A stretch of DNA of 64,000 bases. It comes from Atherix ibis. Taxonomy: Eukaryota; Arthropoda; Insecta; Diptera; Athericidae. This document shows positions 44,651-55,600 of this stretch, piece after piece; within the stretch, counting starts at the first letter, position 1; each line of letters begins with the position of its first letter. The stretch is from NCBI GenBank assembly GCA_958298945.1, contig CATQJD010000005.1, forward strand, positions 558,001 through 622,000, written 5' to 3'. The notes beneath the pieces are model-generated. The model worked only from the letters and a program-made list of their open reading frames with translations, did no database searches and was not told the origin of the DNA. The position numbers and the translations under genes are program-made.

Positions 44651-47600
44651 GAGGAATATGAAGTAGTATATTTAAGAGGAATATGAAGTAGTATGTTTAA
44701 GAGGAATATGAAGTAGTATGTTTAATAGGAATATGCAGTAGTATATTTAAGAGGAATATGACGTAGTATATTTAAGAGGAATATGAAGTAGTATGTTTAA
44801 GAGGAATATGAAGTTGTATGATTAAAAGGAATATGAAGTAGTTTGTTTAATAGGAATATGTAGTAGTATATTTAAGAGGAATATGACGTAGTATATTTAA
44901 GAGGAATATGAAGTAGTATGTTTAAGAGGAATATGAAGTAGTATGATTAAAAAGAATATGAAGTAGTATGTTTAAGAGGAATTTGAAGTAGAATGTTTAA
45001 GAGGAATATGAAGTAGTATATTCAAGAGGAATATGAAATAGTATATTTAAGAGGAATATGTAGTAGTATATTTAAGAGGAATATGAAGTAGTATATTTAA
45101 GAGGAATATGAAGTTGTATATTTAAGAGGTATATGAAGTAGTATGTTCAAGAGGAATTTGCAGTATTATGTTTAAGAGGAATATGAAGTAGTATGTTTAA
45201 GAGGAATATGAAGTAGTATGCTTAAGAGGAATATGAAGTAGAGTATTTAAGAAGAATATGAAGTAGTATATTTAAGAGGAATATGAAGTAGTTTGTTTAA
45301 GAGGAATATGAAGTAGTATATTTAAGAGGAATATGAAGTAGTATATTTAAGAGGAATATGAAGTAGAGTATTTAAGAAGAATATGAAGTAGTATATTTAA
45401 GAGGAATATGAAGTAGTTTGTTTAAGAGGAATATGAAGTAGTATATTTAAGAGGAATATGAAGTAGTATATTTAAGAGGAATATGAAGTAGTATGTTTAA
45501 AAGAATATGAAGTAGTATATTTAAGAGGAATATGAAGTATTATATTTAAGAGGAATATGAAGTAGTATGTTTAAGAGGAATATGAAGTAGTATATTTAAG
45601 AGGAATATGATGTAGTATGTTTAAGAGGAATGTGAAGTAGTATGTTTAAGAGGAATATGAAGAGTATTATGTTTGAGAGGAATATGAAGTAGTATGTTTA
45701 AGAGGAATATGAAGTAGTATATTGAAGAGGAATATGAAGTAGTACGTTTAAGAGGAATATGGAGTAGTATGTTTAAGAGGAATATGAAGTAGTATATTTA
45801 AGAGGAATATGAAGTTGTATATTTAAGAAGAATATGAAGTTGTATATCTAAGCGGAATATGAAGTAGTATGTTTAAGAGGAATATGAAGTAGTATGTTTA
45901 AGAGGAATATGCAGTAGTATGTTTAAGAGGAATATGAAGTAGTATGCTTAAGAGGAATATGAAGTAGTTTGTTTAAGAGGAATATGAAGTAGTATATTTA
46001 AGAGGAATATGAAGTAGTATATTTAAGAGGAATATGAAGTAGTATGTTTAAGAGGAATATGAAGTAGCATGTTTAAAAGGAATATGAAGTAGAATGTTTA
46101 AGAGGAATATGAAGTAGTATGTTTAAGAGGAATATTAAGTAGTATGTTTAAGAGGAACATTAAGTAGTATTTTTAAGAGGAATATGAAGTAGTGTGTTTA
46201 AGAGGAATATGAAGTAGTACGTTTAAGAGGAATATGAAGTAGTATGTTTAAGAGGAATATGAAGTAGTATGTTAAAGAGGAATATGAAGTAGTATGTTTA
46301 AGAAGAATATGAAGTAGTATGTGTAAGAGGAATATGAAGTAGTATGTTTAAGAGGAATATGAAGTTGTATGTTTAAGAGAAATATGAAGTAGTATGTTTA
46401 AGAGGAATATGAAGTAGTATATTTAAGACGAATATGAAGTAGTATATTTAAGAGGAATATGAAGTAGTATATTTAAGAGGAATATGAAGTAGTATATTTG
46501 AGAGGAATATGAAGTAATATGTTTAAGAGGAATATGAAGTAGTATGTTTAAGAGGAATATGAAGTAGTATGCTTAAGAGAAATATGAAGTAGTATATTTA
46601 AGAGGAATATGAAGTAGTATATTTAAGAGGAATATTAAGTAGTATGTTTAAGAGGAATATGCAGTAGTATATTTAAGAGGAATATGAAGTAGTATATTTA
46701 AGAGGAATATGAAGTAGTATGTTTAAAAGGAATATGAAGTAGTATGATTAAGAGGAATATGAATTAGTATGTTTAAGAGGAATATGAAGTAGTATGTTTA
46801 AGAGGAATATGAAGTAGTATGTTTAAGAGGAATATGAAGTAGTATGTTTAAGAGGAATATGAAGTAGTATGTTTAAGAGAAATATGAAGTAGTTTGTTTA
46901 AGAGGAATATGAAGTAGTATATTAAAGAGGAATACGAAGTAGTATATTTAAGAGGAATATGAAGTAGTATGTTTAAGAGGAATATGAGTAGTATGCTTAA
47001 GAGGAATATGAAGTAGTACGATTAAGAGGAATATGAAGTAGTATGTTTAAGAGGATTATGAAGTAGTATGTTTAAGAGGAATATGAAGCAGTATGTTTAA
47101 GAGGAATATGAAGTAGTATGTTTAAGAGGAATATGAAGTGGTATATTTATGAGGAATATGAAGTATTATATTTAAGAGTAATATGAAGTAGTATGTTTAA
47201 GAGGAATATGAGTAGTATATTTAAGAGGAATATGAAGTAGTATATTTAAGAGGAATGTGAAGTAGTATGTTTAAGAGGAATATGCAGTAGTATATTTAAG
47301 AGGAATATGAAGTAGTATATTTAAGAGGAATATGAAGAAGTATGTTTAAGAGGAATATGAAGTAGTATGCTTAAGAGGAATATGAAGTAGTATATTTAGG
47401 AGGAATATGAAGAAGTATATTTAAGAGGAATATGAAGTAGTATGTTTAAGAGGAATATGCAGTAGTATATTTAAGAGGAATATGAAGTAGTATATTTAAG
47501 AGGAATATGAAGTAGTATGTTTAAAAGGAATATGAAGTAGTATGATTAAGAGGAATATGAAGTAGTATGTTTAAGAGGAATATGAAGTAGTATGTTTAAG

Positions 47601-49826
47601 AGGAATATGAAGTAGTATGTTTAAGAGGAATATGAAGAGTAGTATGTTTGAGAGGAATATGAAGTAGTATGTTTAAGAGGAATATGAGGTAGTATATTGA
47701 AGAGGAATATGAAGTGGTATGTTTAAGAGGAATATGGAGTAGTATGTTTAAGAGGAATATGAAGTAGTATATTTAAGAGGAATATGAAGTTGTATATTTA
47801 AGAAGAATATGAAGTTGTATATCTAAGCGGAATATGAAGTAGTATGTTTAAGAGGAATATGAAGTAGTATGTTTAAGAGGAATATGAAGTAGTATGTTAA
47901 AGAGGAATATGAAGTAGTATGCTTAAGAGGAATATGAAGTAGAGTATTTAAGAAGAATATGAAGTAGTATGTTTAAGAGGAATATGAAGTAGTTTGTTTA
48001 AGAGGAATATGAAGTAGTATATTTAAGAGGAATATGAAGTAGTATATTTAAGAGGAATATGAAGTAGTATGTTTAAGAGGAATATGAAGTAGCATGTTTA
48101 AAAGGAATATGAAGTAGTATGTTTAAGAGGAATATGAAGTAGTATGTTTAAGAGGAATATTAAGTAGTATGTTTAAGAGGAACATTAAGTAGTATTTTTA
48201 AGAGGAATATGAAGTAGTGTGTTTAAGAGGAATATGAAGTAGTATGTTTAAGAGGAATATGAAGTAGTATGTTTAAGAGGAATATGAGGTAGTATGTTAA
48301 AGAGAAATCGGAAGTAGTATGTTTAAGAAGAATATGAAGTAGTATGTGTAAGAGGAATATGAAGTAGTATGTTTAAGAGGAATATGAAGTTGTATGTTTA
48401 AGAGAAATATGAAGTAGTATGTTTAAGAGGAATATGAAGTAGTATATTTAAGACGAATATGAAGTAGTATATTTAAGAGGAATATGAAGTAGTATATTTG
48501 AGAGGAATATGAAGTAATATGTTTAAGGGGAATATGAAGTAGTATGTTTAAGAGGAATATGAAGTAGTATGTTTAAGAGGAATATGAAGTAATATGTTTA
48601 AGAGGAATATGAAGTAGTATGTTTAAGAGGAATATGAAGAAGTATGTTTAAGAGGAATATGAAGTAGTATGCTTAAGAGGAATATGAAGTAGTATATTTA
48701 AGAGGAATATGAAGTAGTATATTTAAGATGAATATGAAGTAGTATGTTTAAGAGGAATATGCAGTAGTATATTTAAGAGGAATATGAAGTAGTATATTTA
48801 AGAGGAATATGAAGTAGTATGTTTAAAAGGAATATGAAGTAGTATGATTAAGAGGAATATGAAGTAGTATGTTTAAGAGGAATATGAAGTAGTATGTTTA
48901 AGAGGAATATGAAGTAGTATGTTTAAGAGGAATATTCGGTAGTATGTTTAAGAGGAATATGAAGCAGTATGTTTAAGAGGAATATGAAGTAGTTTGTTTA
49001 AGAGGAATATGAAATAGTATATTAAAGAGGAATACGAAGTAGTATATTGAAGAGGAATATGAAGTAGTATGTTTAAGAGGAATATGAGTAGTATGTTTAA
49101 GAGGAATATGAAGTAGTACGTTTAAGAGGAATATGAAGTAGTATGTTTAAGAGGAATATGAAGTAGTATGTTTAAGAGGAATATGAAGCAGTATGTTTAA
49201 GAGGAATATGAAGTAGTATGTTTAAGAGGAATATGAAGTAGTATATTTAAGAGGAATATGAAGTATTATATTTAAGAGGAATATGAAGTAGTATGTTTAA
49301 GAGGAATATGAAGTAGTATGTTTAAGAGGAATATGAAGTAGTATGTTTAAGAGGAATATGAAGTAGTATGTTTAAGAGGAATATGAAGTAATATGTTTAA
49401 GAGGAAAATGAAGTAGTATGTTTAAGAGGAATATGAAGTAGTATGTTTAAGAGGACTATGAAGTAGTATATTTAAGAGGAATATGAAGTAGTATGTTTAA
49501 GATTAATATGAAGTAAAATACTCGTATTTAAGAGGAATACGAAGTAGTATATATAAGAGGAATATGAAGTAGTATGTTAGAAAGGAATATGAATGAGTAT
49601 GTTTAAGAGGAATATAAAGTAGTATATTTAAGAGGAATATGAAGTAGTATGTTTAAGAGGAATATGAAGTAGTATGCTTAAGAGGAATATGAAGTAGTAT
49701 ATTTAAGAGGAATATGAAGTAGTATGTTTAAGAGGAATATGAAGTAGTATGCTTAAGAATAATATGAAGTAGTGTAGTATATTTAAGAGGAATATGAAGT
49801 AGTATATTTAAGAAAAATATGAAGTA

Positions 49827-49855
49827 ATTGGGTGCATAACTTAAAATGCGGGATT
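49827..49855 (+). repeat. left terminal inverted repeat of mariner 1
   Basis: The TIR begins (A)TTGGGTGCATAACTT and ends AAAATGCGGGATT. The inner 13 bases are identical to the reverse complement of the right end; the outer half differs at several positions and by one gap. TIRs are the transposase binding sites, so the asymmetry is a further sign of age. Confidence 0.85.
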
Positions 49856-49998
49856 GACAACAGATGGCATAACTTTTACACATGGTTTGTGTTAATAATA
49901 ACTCATATAGTATTTTGGAAGTTAAACATCTGTCATTCATTCTCGATTAGTCATTGAACGAAATAGTGTAAACAACAAAGTTTTTTTTGGCTTCGAAA

Positions 49999-50946
49999 AT
50001 GTCGTATTTCGTAGTAAAAAAGTCCCATTTGCGACAAGTGTTGATTTACTTCTTCATTTGAAAAAAAGTGCAGCTGAAGCACATCGATTACTCACCGAAG
50101 CTTATCCTGAATATGTTCCGTCGATTTCAATGTGTGAGAGATGGTTTGTGCTGTTCAGAAGTGGTGATTTTGACACGAAGACAAAGAGCGACCAGGTCAG
50201 CCACTCAAGCAGCCATTTCAAAACGTTTGAAAGCAGCAGGATTCATCCAAAAGCAAGGAAATTGGGTCCCATATGAATTGAAGCCGAGAGACGTTGAAAG
50301 GCGATTTTGCATGTCTGAAATGCTGCTTGAACGGCAGAAAAAGAAGTCGGTTATTAATCGAATCATTACTGGCGACGAAAAATGGATTCATTACGACAAC
50401 CCAAAGCGCAAAAAATCGTATGTGAAGCCCGGCCAACCAGCCAAATCAACGCCAAAACCAAATATCTATGGCGCCAAGGTAATGCTCTGTATTTGGTGGG
50501 ATCAGAAGGGTATGATCTTTTATGAGCTATTGAAATCGGGCCAGACAATCACAGGCGACCTCTACCAAACACAATTAAGCCATTTGAAGCGAGCATTGGC
50601 CGAAAAACGTCCGGAATATGCGACCAGACACGAAGCCATAATTTTCCAACATGACAACGCTCGGCCTCATGTTGCAAGACCGGTTTAAAATTATTTAGAA
50701 AACCGGGGCTGGAAAGTTTTGCCTCACCCGTCTTATAGCCCAGACCTTGCCCCGTCCGACTAACATTTGTTTAGATTCATGCAAAACGCCCTCACCGGAA
50801 TACGCTTCACTTCAGAACAGGGCATCAAAAATTGGCTCGATTCATTCTTGGCCTCAAAACCGGAGCAGTTTTTTTGGCGCGGAATCCATATGTTTCCAGA
50901 GAGATGGGAAAAAGTAGTGGTTTCCGATGGACAATACTTTGAATAA
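49999..50946 (+). pseudogene. mariner transposase pseudogene, Mos1/mauritiana type
   Basis: This is a relic of a DD34D transposase, the enzyme that cuts the TIRs and reinserts the element. The start is ATG at 49999 (MSYFVVKKSHLRQVL). The frame then meets TGA at 50059 and continues one frame over with KKSAAEAHRLL and CERWF (N-terminal helix-turn-helix). A short DKERPGQP stretch follows in the third frame, then a jump back near 50200 to AISKRLKAAG and WVPYEL. About 30 residues seem to be missing at that jump, judged against the family. The catalytic domain is readable in one frame: D in TGDEKW (50374), D in QHDNARPH (50653) and D in SPDLAPSD (50758), with 34 residues between the last two. Two nonsense codons interrupt it, TAA at 50686 (after HVARPV) and TAA at 50761 (after APSD). 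The family-typical end SDGQYFE stops at 50944-50946. It cannot make functional protein. Confidence 0.93.
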
Positions 50947-50993
50947 AATATATTGTTACAATTTTTCAAAATAAACACTCAAAGTTTGCCGAA

Positions 50994-51022
50994 AATCCCG
51001 CATTTTTTAAATATTCATCCAA
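50994..51022 (-). repeat. right terminal inverted repeat of mariner 1
   Basis: Read on the - strand it starts TTGGATGAATATTT and ends AAAATGCGGGATT, matching the left end in its inner half. It abuts a TA (51023-51024) that restores the satellite phase. Confidence 0.87.
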
Positions 51023-51049
51023 TAGTATGTTTAAGAGGAATATGAAGTA
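51023..51049. repeat. single satellite monomer between the two mariners
   Basis: One complete 25-bp monomer (TA plus 23 bases), followed by the TA that belongs to the second insertion site, separates the two transposons. It matches the consensus. The TA at 51023-51024 is the right flank of element 1 and the TA at 51048-51049 is the left flank of element 2. The two TAs are exactly 25 bp apart, so they are the same dinucleotide in consecutive repeat units. Confidence 0.95.
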
Positions 51050-51078
51050 CGTGGGCTACTATATATATTTCTGGCCTA
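51050..51078 (+). repeat. left terminal inverted repeat of mariner 2
   Basis: 29 bp, beginning CGTGGGCTACTATATATA and ending TTTCTGGCCTA. It differs from the other end only at base 4 (G here, A there). It lies at the 3' end of the transposase gene. Confidence 0.95.
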
Positions 51079-51115
51079 ATAATGAAAATGCGAATATTTA
51101 TCAACGAAAAAGGTT

Positions 51116-52133
51116 TTATTGTTTTTCAAAATATTCTCCATCAAGATTTATACACTTTTGCATGCGCTCAAACCAATTTTCGAAGCACTTTTTCCACTCC
51201 GATTGAGACACCTCCAAAACATGGTTTTTGAATGCTTCAACAGCATCTTCTGGCGACGAAAATTAAAAAGAAGTCATTGGGTGCCAAGTCAGGGCTGTAC
51301 GGAGGATGACCCATCAATTCGACGTTTTGTCCGGTCAAAAAGGCGCTGGTTTGAGCCGATGTGTGAGAGCTCGCATTGTCATGGTGCACAATGATTCGAC
51401 TTCTCTTGTTCGTTTTTCGAATTTCTCCGAAGACTTCAGGCAAACAAATGGTGGTGTACCACTCAGAATTGACCGTCCTACGTTGCACAAGCGGAACAGT
51501 CGCCACATGACCAGTTTTGCCAAAGAAACAAGCGACCATTTGCTTCGAAGTGCTTCTTCCACGAACAACTTTCGTTGGATTTGACTCGTCTTGGAAGACC
51601 CACACGGTCGATTGCTGTTTTGTTTCGGGCTCATACGCATAGATCCATGATTCGTCACCTGTGACGATCTTATAAACGTCTTTTGAAGCACCGCGATCGT
51701 ATTTTTTCAGCATTTCTTTACACCAATCCACACGAGCCTTTTTTTGAGCGATTGTCAAATTGTGCGGGATCCAACGAGAACAAACCTTTTTTACGGCCAG
51801 GTGTTCATGCAATATCGAATGTATGCTGGTGGGAGAAATGCCTAGGCATGCCTCTATCTCACGGTATGTCACATGACGGTCTTGCATTATCAGTTCACGT
51901 ACGGCATCGATGTTTTCTGGAACAACGGCTGTTTTTGGACGACCTTCACGGAATTCGTCTTTGAGCGAGCGTCGGCCACGATTGAATTCGTTGTACCAGT
52001 TTTTCACAGTGCTATAGGATGGTGCTTCATAGCCATACAAAGATTTAAGTTCATCGATGCACTCTTGTCGTGATAATCCACGTCGAAAGTTGTGAAAAAT
52101 GATCGCACGAAAATGTTCACGAGTTAATTCCAT
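51116..52133 (-). pseudogene. mariner transposase, C-terminal deletion/frameshift
   Basis: This is a DD34D mariner transposase. The start is ATG at 52133 (MELTREHFRA), giving an open frame of 298 residues down to 51237. Residues 1-125 form the paired helix-turn-helix DNA-binding region, with a GRPK linker at 64-67 and the WIPHNL motif at 121-126. The catalytic triad is complete: D160 (TGDESW), D252 (HHDNAS) and D287 (SPDLAPND), with 34 residues between the last two. Right after FFL (residue 290) the frame runs into IFVARRCC and stops. The normal C-terminal tail resumes in another frame with SSPEDAVEAF, then WKKCFENWFERMQKC, and ends GEYFEKQ at a TAA (51116-51118). Mariner proteins are usually about 345-350 residues, so roughly a dozen codons appear deleted at the junction near 51260, with a frameshift. 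The stop overlaps an AATAAA on the - strand (51115-51120). Autonomous activity is unlikely, but the rest of the frame is intact, which suggests a fairly young copy. Confidence 0.93.
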
Positions 52134-52260
52134 TTTTTTGCCAAATTGATTTTTTCAAGTCACTGTAAACAACACAAATGATAGTCGTACGTCAAAACGT
52201 TCTGAGTACGTTTATGCTAAAAAATGTCAAACTTTCCAATGGAAATGTCAGATCGCACCT

Positions 52261-52279
52261 GGCAACACTTAGTGTTGCC
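52261..52279. repeat. 19-bp perfect palindrome just inside the mariner 2 right TIR
   Basis: GGCAACACT, one T, then AGTGTTGCC: a perfect 9-bp inverted repeat with a one-base centre, abutting the right TIR on its inner side. No counterpart exists inside the left TIR. It lies upstream of the transposase start and could be a subterminal binding site, a promoter element or chance. Function unknown. Confidence 0.8.
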
Positions 52280-52308
52280 TAGGCCAGAAATATATATAGT
52301 AGCCTACG
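52280..52308 (-). repeat. right terminal inverted repeat of mariner 2
   Basis: 29 bp; read on the - strand it begins CGTAGGCTACTATATATA and ends TTTCTGGCCTA. It lies on the 5' side of the transposase gene, so it probably overlaps the promoter region (inference). Confidence 0.95.
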
Positions 52309-52930
52309 TAGTATGTTTAAGAGGAATATGAAGTAGTATGTTTAAGAGGAATATGAAGTAGTATACTTAAGAGGAATATGAAGTAGTATATCTATGAGGA
52401 ATATGAAGTAGTATATTTAAGAAGAATATGAATTAGTTTATTTAAGAGGAATATGAAGTAGTATATTTAAGATGAAAATAAAGTAGTATGTTTAGGAGAA
52501 ATATGAAGTAGTATGCTTAAGAGGAATATGAAGTAGTATATTTAAAAGGAATATGAAGTAGTATATTTAAGAGGAATATGAATTAGTATGTTTAAGAGGA
52601 ATATGAAGTAGTATATTTAAGAGGAATATGAAGTATTATGTTTAAGAGGAATATGAAGTAGTATACTTAAGAGGAATATGAAGTAGTATATTTATGAGGA
52701 ATATGAAGTAGTATATTTAAGAGGAATATGAAGTAGTATGTTTTAGAGGAATATGAAGTAGTATATTTAAGATGAAAATGAAGTAGTATATTTAAGAGGA
52801 ATATGAAGTAGTATGTTTAAGAGGAATATGAAAAAGTATGTTTAAGAGGAATATGTAGTAGTATGTTTAAGAGGAATATGAAGTAGTATGTTTAAGAGGA
52901 ATATGAAGTAGTATGTCTAAGAGGAATATG

Positions 52931-55600
52931 AAGCAGTATGTCTAAGAGAAATATAAAGTAGTAAGTTTAAGAGTAATATAAAGTAATATGTTTAAGAAGA
53001 ATATGAAGTAGTATATTTAAGATGAAAATGAAGAAGTATATTTAAGAGGAATATGAAGTAGTATGCTTAAGAAGAATGTGAAGTAGTATATTTAAGATGA
53101 AAATGAAGTAGTATATTTAAGAGGAATATATATTTAAGAGAATTTGAAGTTGTATGTTTAAGAGGGATATGAAGTAGAATGGTTAAGAGGAATATGAAGT
53201 AGTATGTTTAAGTGGAATATGAAGTAGTATGTTAAGAGGAATATGAAGTAGTATGTTTAAGAGGAATATGAAGTAGTATGTTTAAGAGGAATATGAAGTA
53301 ATATATTTAAAAGGAATATGAAGTAGTATCTTTAAGAGGAATGTGAAGTAGTATGTTTAAGAGGAATATGAAGTAGTATGTTTAAGAGGAATATGAAGTA
53401 GTATGTTTAAGAGGAATATGAAGTAGTATGTTTAAGAGGGATATGAAGTAGTACGTTTAACAGTAATATGAAATAGTATGTTTAAGAGGAATATGAATTA
53501 GTATGTTTAAGAGGAATATGAACTAGTATGTTTAAGAGGAATGTAAACTAGTATATTTAAGAGGAATATGAAGTAGTATGTTTAAGAGGAATATGAAGTA
53601 GTATGTGTAAAAGGAATATGAAGTAGTATGTTTAAAAGGAATATGAAGTAGTATGTTTAAGAGGAATATGAAGTGGTATGTTTAAGAGGAATATGAAGTT
53701 GTATATTTAAGAGGAATATGAAGTAGTATGTTTAAGAGGAATATGAAGAAGTATGTTTAAGAGGAATATGAAGTAGTATGTTTAAGAGGAATGTGAAATA
53801 GTATGTTTAAGAGTAATATGAAATAGTACGTTTAAGAGGAATATGAAGTAGTATGTTTAAGAGGAATATGAAGTAGTATGTTTAAGAGGAATATGAAGTA
53901 GTATGTTTAAGAGGAATATGAAGAAGTATGTTTAAGTGGAATATGAAGTAGTATTTTTACGAGGAATATGAATTAGTATGTTTAAGCGGAATATGAAGTA
54001 GTATGTTTAAAAGGAATATGGAGTAGTATGTTTAAGAGGAACATGAAGTAGTATATTTAAGAGGAATATGAAGTAGTATATTTGAGAGGAATATGAAGTA
54101 GTATGTTTAAGAGGAATATGAAGTAGTATGTTTAAGAGGAATATGAAGTAGTACGTTTAACAGTAATATGAAGTAGTATGTTTAAGAGGAATATGAAGTA
54201 GTATGTTTAAGAGGAATATGAAGTAGTATGTTTAAGAGGAATATGAAGAAGTATGTTTAAGAGGAATATGAAGTAGTATGTTTAAGAGGAATGTGAAATA
54301 GTATGTTTAAGAGTAATATGAAATAGTACGTTTAAGAGGAATATGAAGTAGTATGTTTAAGAGGAATATGAAGTACTATGTTTAAAAGGAATATGAAGTA
54401 GTATGTTTAGGAGGAATATGAAGTAGTATGTTTAAGTGGAATATGAAGTAGTATTTTTACGAGGAATATGAATTAGTATGTTTAAGTGGAATATGAAGTA
54501 GTATGTTTAAAAGGAATATGGAGTAGTATGTTTAAGAGGAACATGAAGTAGTATATTTAAGAGGAATATGAAGTAGTATATTTGAGAGGAATATGAAGTA
54601 GTATGTTTAAGAGGAATATGAAGTAGTATGTTTAAGAGGAATATGAAGTAGTACGTTTAACAGTAATATGAAGTAGTATGTTTAAGAGGAATATGAAGTA
54701 GTATGTTTAAGAGGAATATGAAGTAGTACGTTTAACAGTAATATGAAATAGTATGTTTAAGAGGAATATGAATTAGTATGTTTAAGAGGAATATGAAGTA
54801 GTATGTTTAAGAGGAATATGAAGCAGTATGTCTAAGAGGAATATGAAGTAGTATGTCTAAGAGAAATATAAAGTAGTAAGTTTAAGAGTAATATAAAGTA
54901 ATATGTTTAAGAAGAATATGAAGTAGTATATTTAAGATGAAAATGAAGTAGTATATTTAAGAGGAATATGAAGTAGTATGTTTAAGAAGAATGTGAAGTA
55001 GTATATTTAAGATTAAAATGAAGTAGTATATTTAAGAGGAATATATATTTAAGAGAATTTGAAGTTGTATGTTTAAGAGGGATATGAAGTAGAATGGTTA
55101 AGAGGAATATGAAGTAGTATGTTTAAGTGGAATATGAAGTAGTATGTTAAGAGGAATATGAAGTAGTATGTTTAAGAGGAATATGAAGTAGTATGTTTAA
55201 GAGGAACATGAAGTAATATATTTAAAAGGTATATGAAGTAGTATCTTTAAGAGGAATGTGAAGTAGTATGTTTAAGAGGAATATGAAGTAGTATGTTTAA
55301 GAGGAATATGAAGTTGTATGTTTAAGAGGAATATGAAGTAGTATGTTTAAGAGGGATATGAAGTAGTACGTTTAACAGTAATATGAAATAGTATGTTTAA
55401 GAGGAATATGAATTAGTATGTTTAAGAGGAATATGAACTAGTATGTTTAAGAGGAATGTAAACTAGTATATTTAAGAGGAATATGAAGTAGTATGTTTAA
55501 GAGGAATATGAAGTAGTATGTGTAAAAGGAATATGAAGTAGTATGTTTAAAAGGAATATGAAGTAGTATGTTTAAGAGGAATATGAAGTGGTATGTTTAA
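52931..55600. repeat. 1,915-bp spaced higher-order repeat in the right arm
   Basis: A characteristic run with AATTTGAAGTTGTATG occurs at 53141 and 55056 (offset 1,915). It is accompanied in both places by AGAAATATAAAGTAGTAAG, an AGGAATATATATTTAAG fusion monomer, GAATGGTTAAG and TATGTTAAGAGG. About 0.7 kb after the marker still agrees, including AACAGTAATATGAAATAG and GAATGTAAACTAG. Within the spacer, 53560-54700 holds its own 500-bp duplication (TATTTTTACGAGG at 53951 and 54451). Confidence 0.7.

Larger units (their letters stand above)
1..49826. repeat. 25-bp satellite array, left arm
   Basis: This is an uninterrupted head-to-tail tandem array with a 25-bp period. The monomer reads AAGTAGTATG, TTT, AAGAGGAATATG, and all units lie in one orientation. 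The consensus has 10 A, 8 T, 7 G and no C on the + strand. Frequent variants are G to A at monomer position 10 (TATGTTT to TATATTT), T to C giving CTTAAG, and G to A within AGAGGAAT. Rare length variants change the phase, for example TATGTTAAGAGG and TATGTTTAGAGG (each one base short), GAATATGAATATTTAAG (a deleted half-unit near 4540, 6765 and 8325), and GAAGAGTAGTATG (three bases longer, near 40830, 41230, 41930, 45660 and 47635). Rare variants recur in blocks, which reveals higher-order repeats. No gene is present; stop codons recur in every frame of both strands. Markers typical of this arm are TTCTCTGCTTAAG, GGCATATGAAATAC and AATATGCAGTAG. Confidence 0.98.
49827..51022 (+). mobile_element. 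mariner transposon 1 (Mos1/mauritiana-like), defective
   Basis: This is a 1.2-kb Tc1/mariner element, a cut-and-paste DNA transposon that integrates at TA. It has imperfect terminal inverted repeats of about 28 bp, a 5' leader (49856-49998), one broken transposase gene on the + strand, and a short 3' tail. TA lies directly at the right border (51023-51024). On the left, TA at 49825-49826 is followed by one extra A before TTGGG, so the left edge is uncertain by one base. Full-length Mos1-type elements are about 1.28 kb; the shortfall fits an internal deletion in the gene. The element is inactive through stops and frameshifts. AATAAA at 50942-50947 and 50970-50975 could have served as poly(A) signals. 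Confidence 0.93.
51050..52308 (-). mobile_element. mariner transposon 2 (different DD34D lineage), near intact
   Basis: This is a 1,259-bp mariner element in the opposite orientation to element 1, so the two genes converge. It has clean 29-bp terminal inverted repeats with one mismatch and is flanked by a TA duplication (51048-51049 and 52309-52310). Removing it restores an unbroken satellite monomer (GAAG-TA-GTATG). It holds a single transposase gene on the - strand with a 146-bp leader between start codon and right TIR. TIR sequence and protein both differ from element 1, so this is an independent insertion of another subfamily. I cannot name the subfamily with confidence. Confidence 0.95.

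Noticed and set aside
49728..49940. 70-residue - strand open frame spanning the array edge and the mariner 1 leader
   Set aside because: Most of it is satellite read in an accidental frame; no family resemblance, and it crosses a transposon boundary.
50218..50978. Three - strand open frames inside mariner 1 (50218-50436, 50366-50548, 50760-50978)
   Set aside because: They are antisense shadows of the transposase relic, whose conserved motifs lie on the + strand.
51119..52073. Four + strand open frames and one extra - strand frame (51335-51691) inside mariner 2
   Set aside because: They overlap the - strand transposase in other frames and show no conserved motif of their own.
49827..52308. 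The island as one composite or nested transposon
   Set aside because: The TIRs, protein lineage and orientation differ, and a full satellite monomer with a TA on each side separates the two, so these are two independent insertions.
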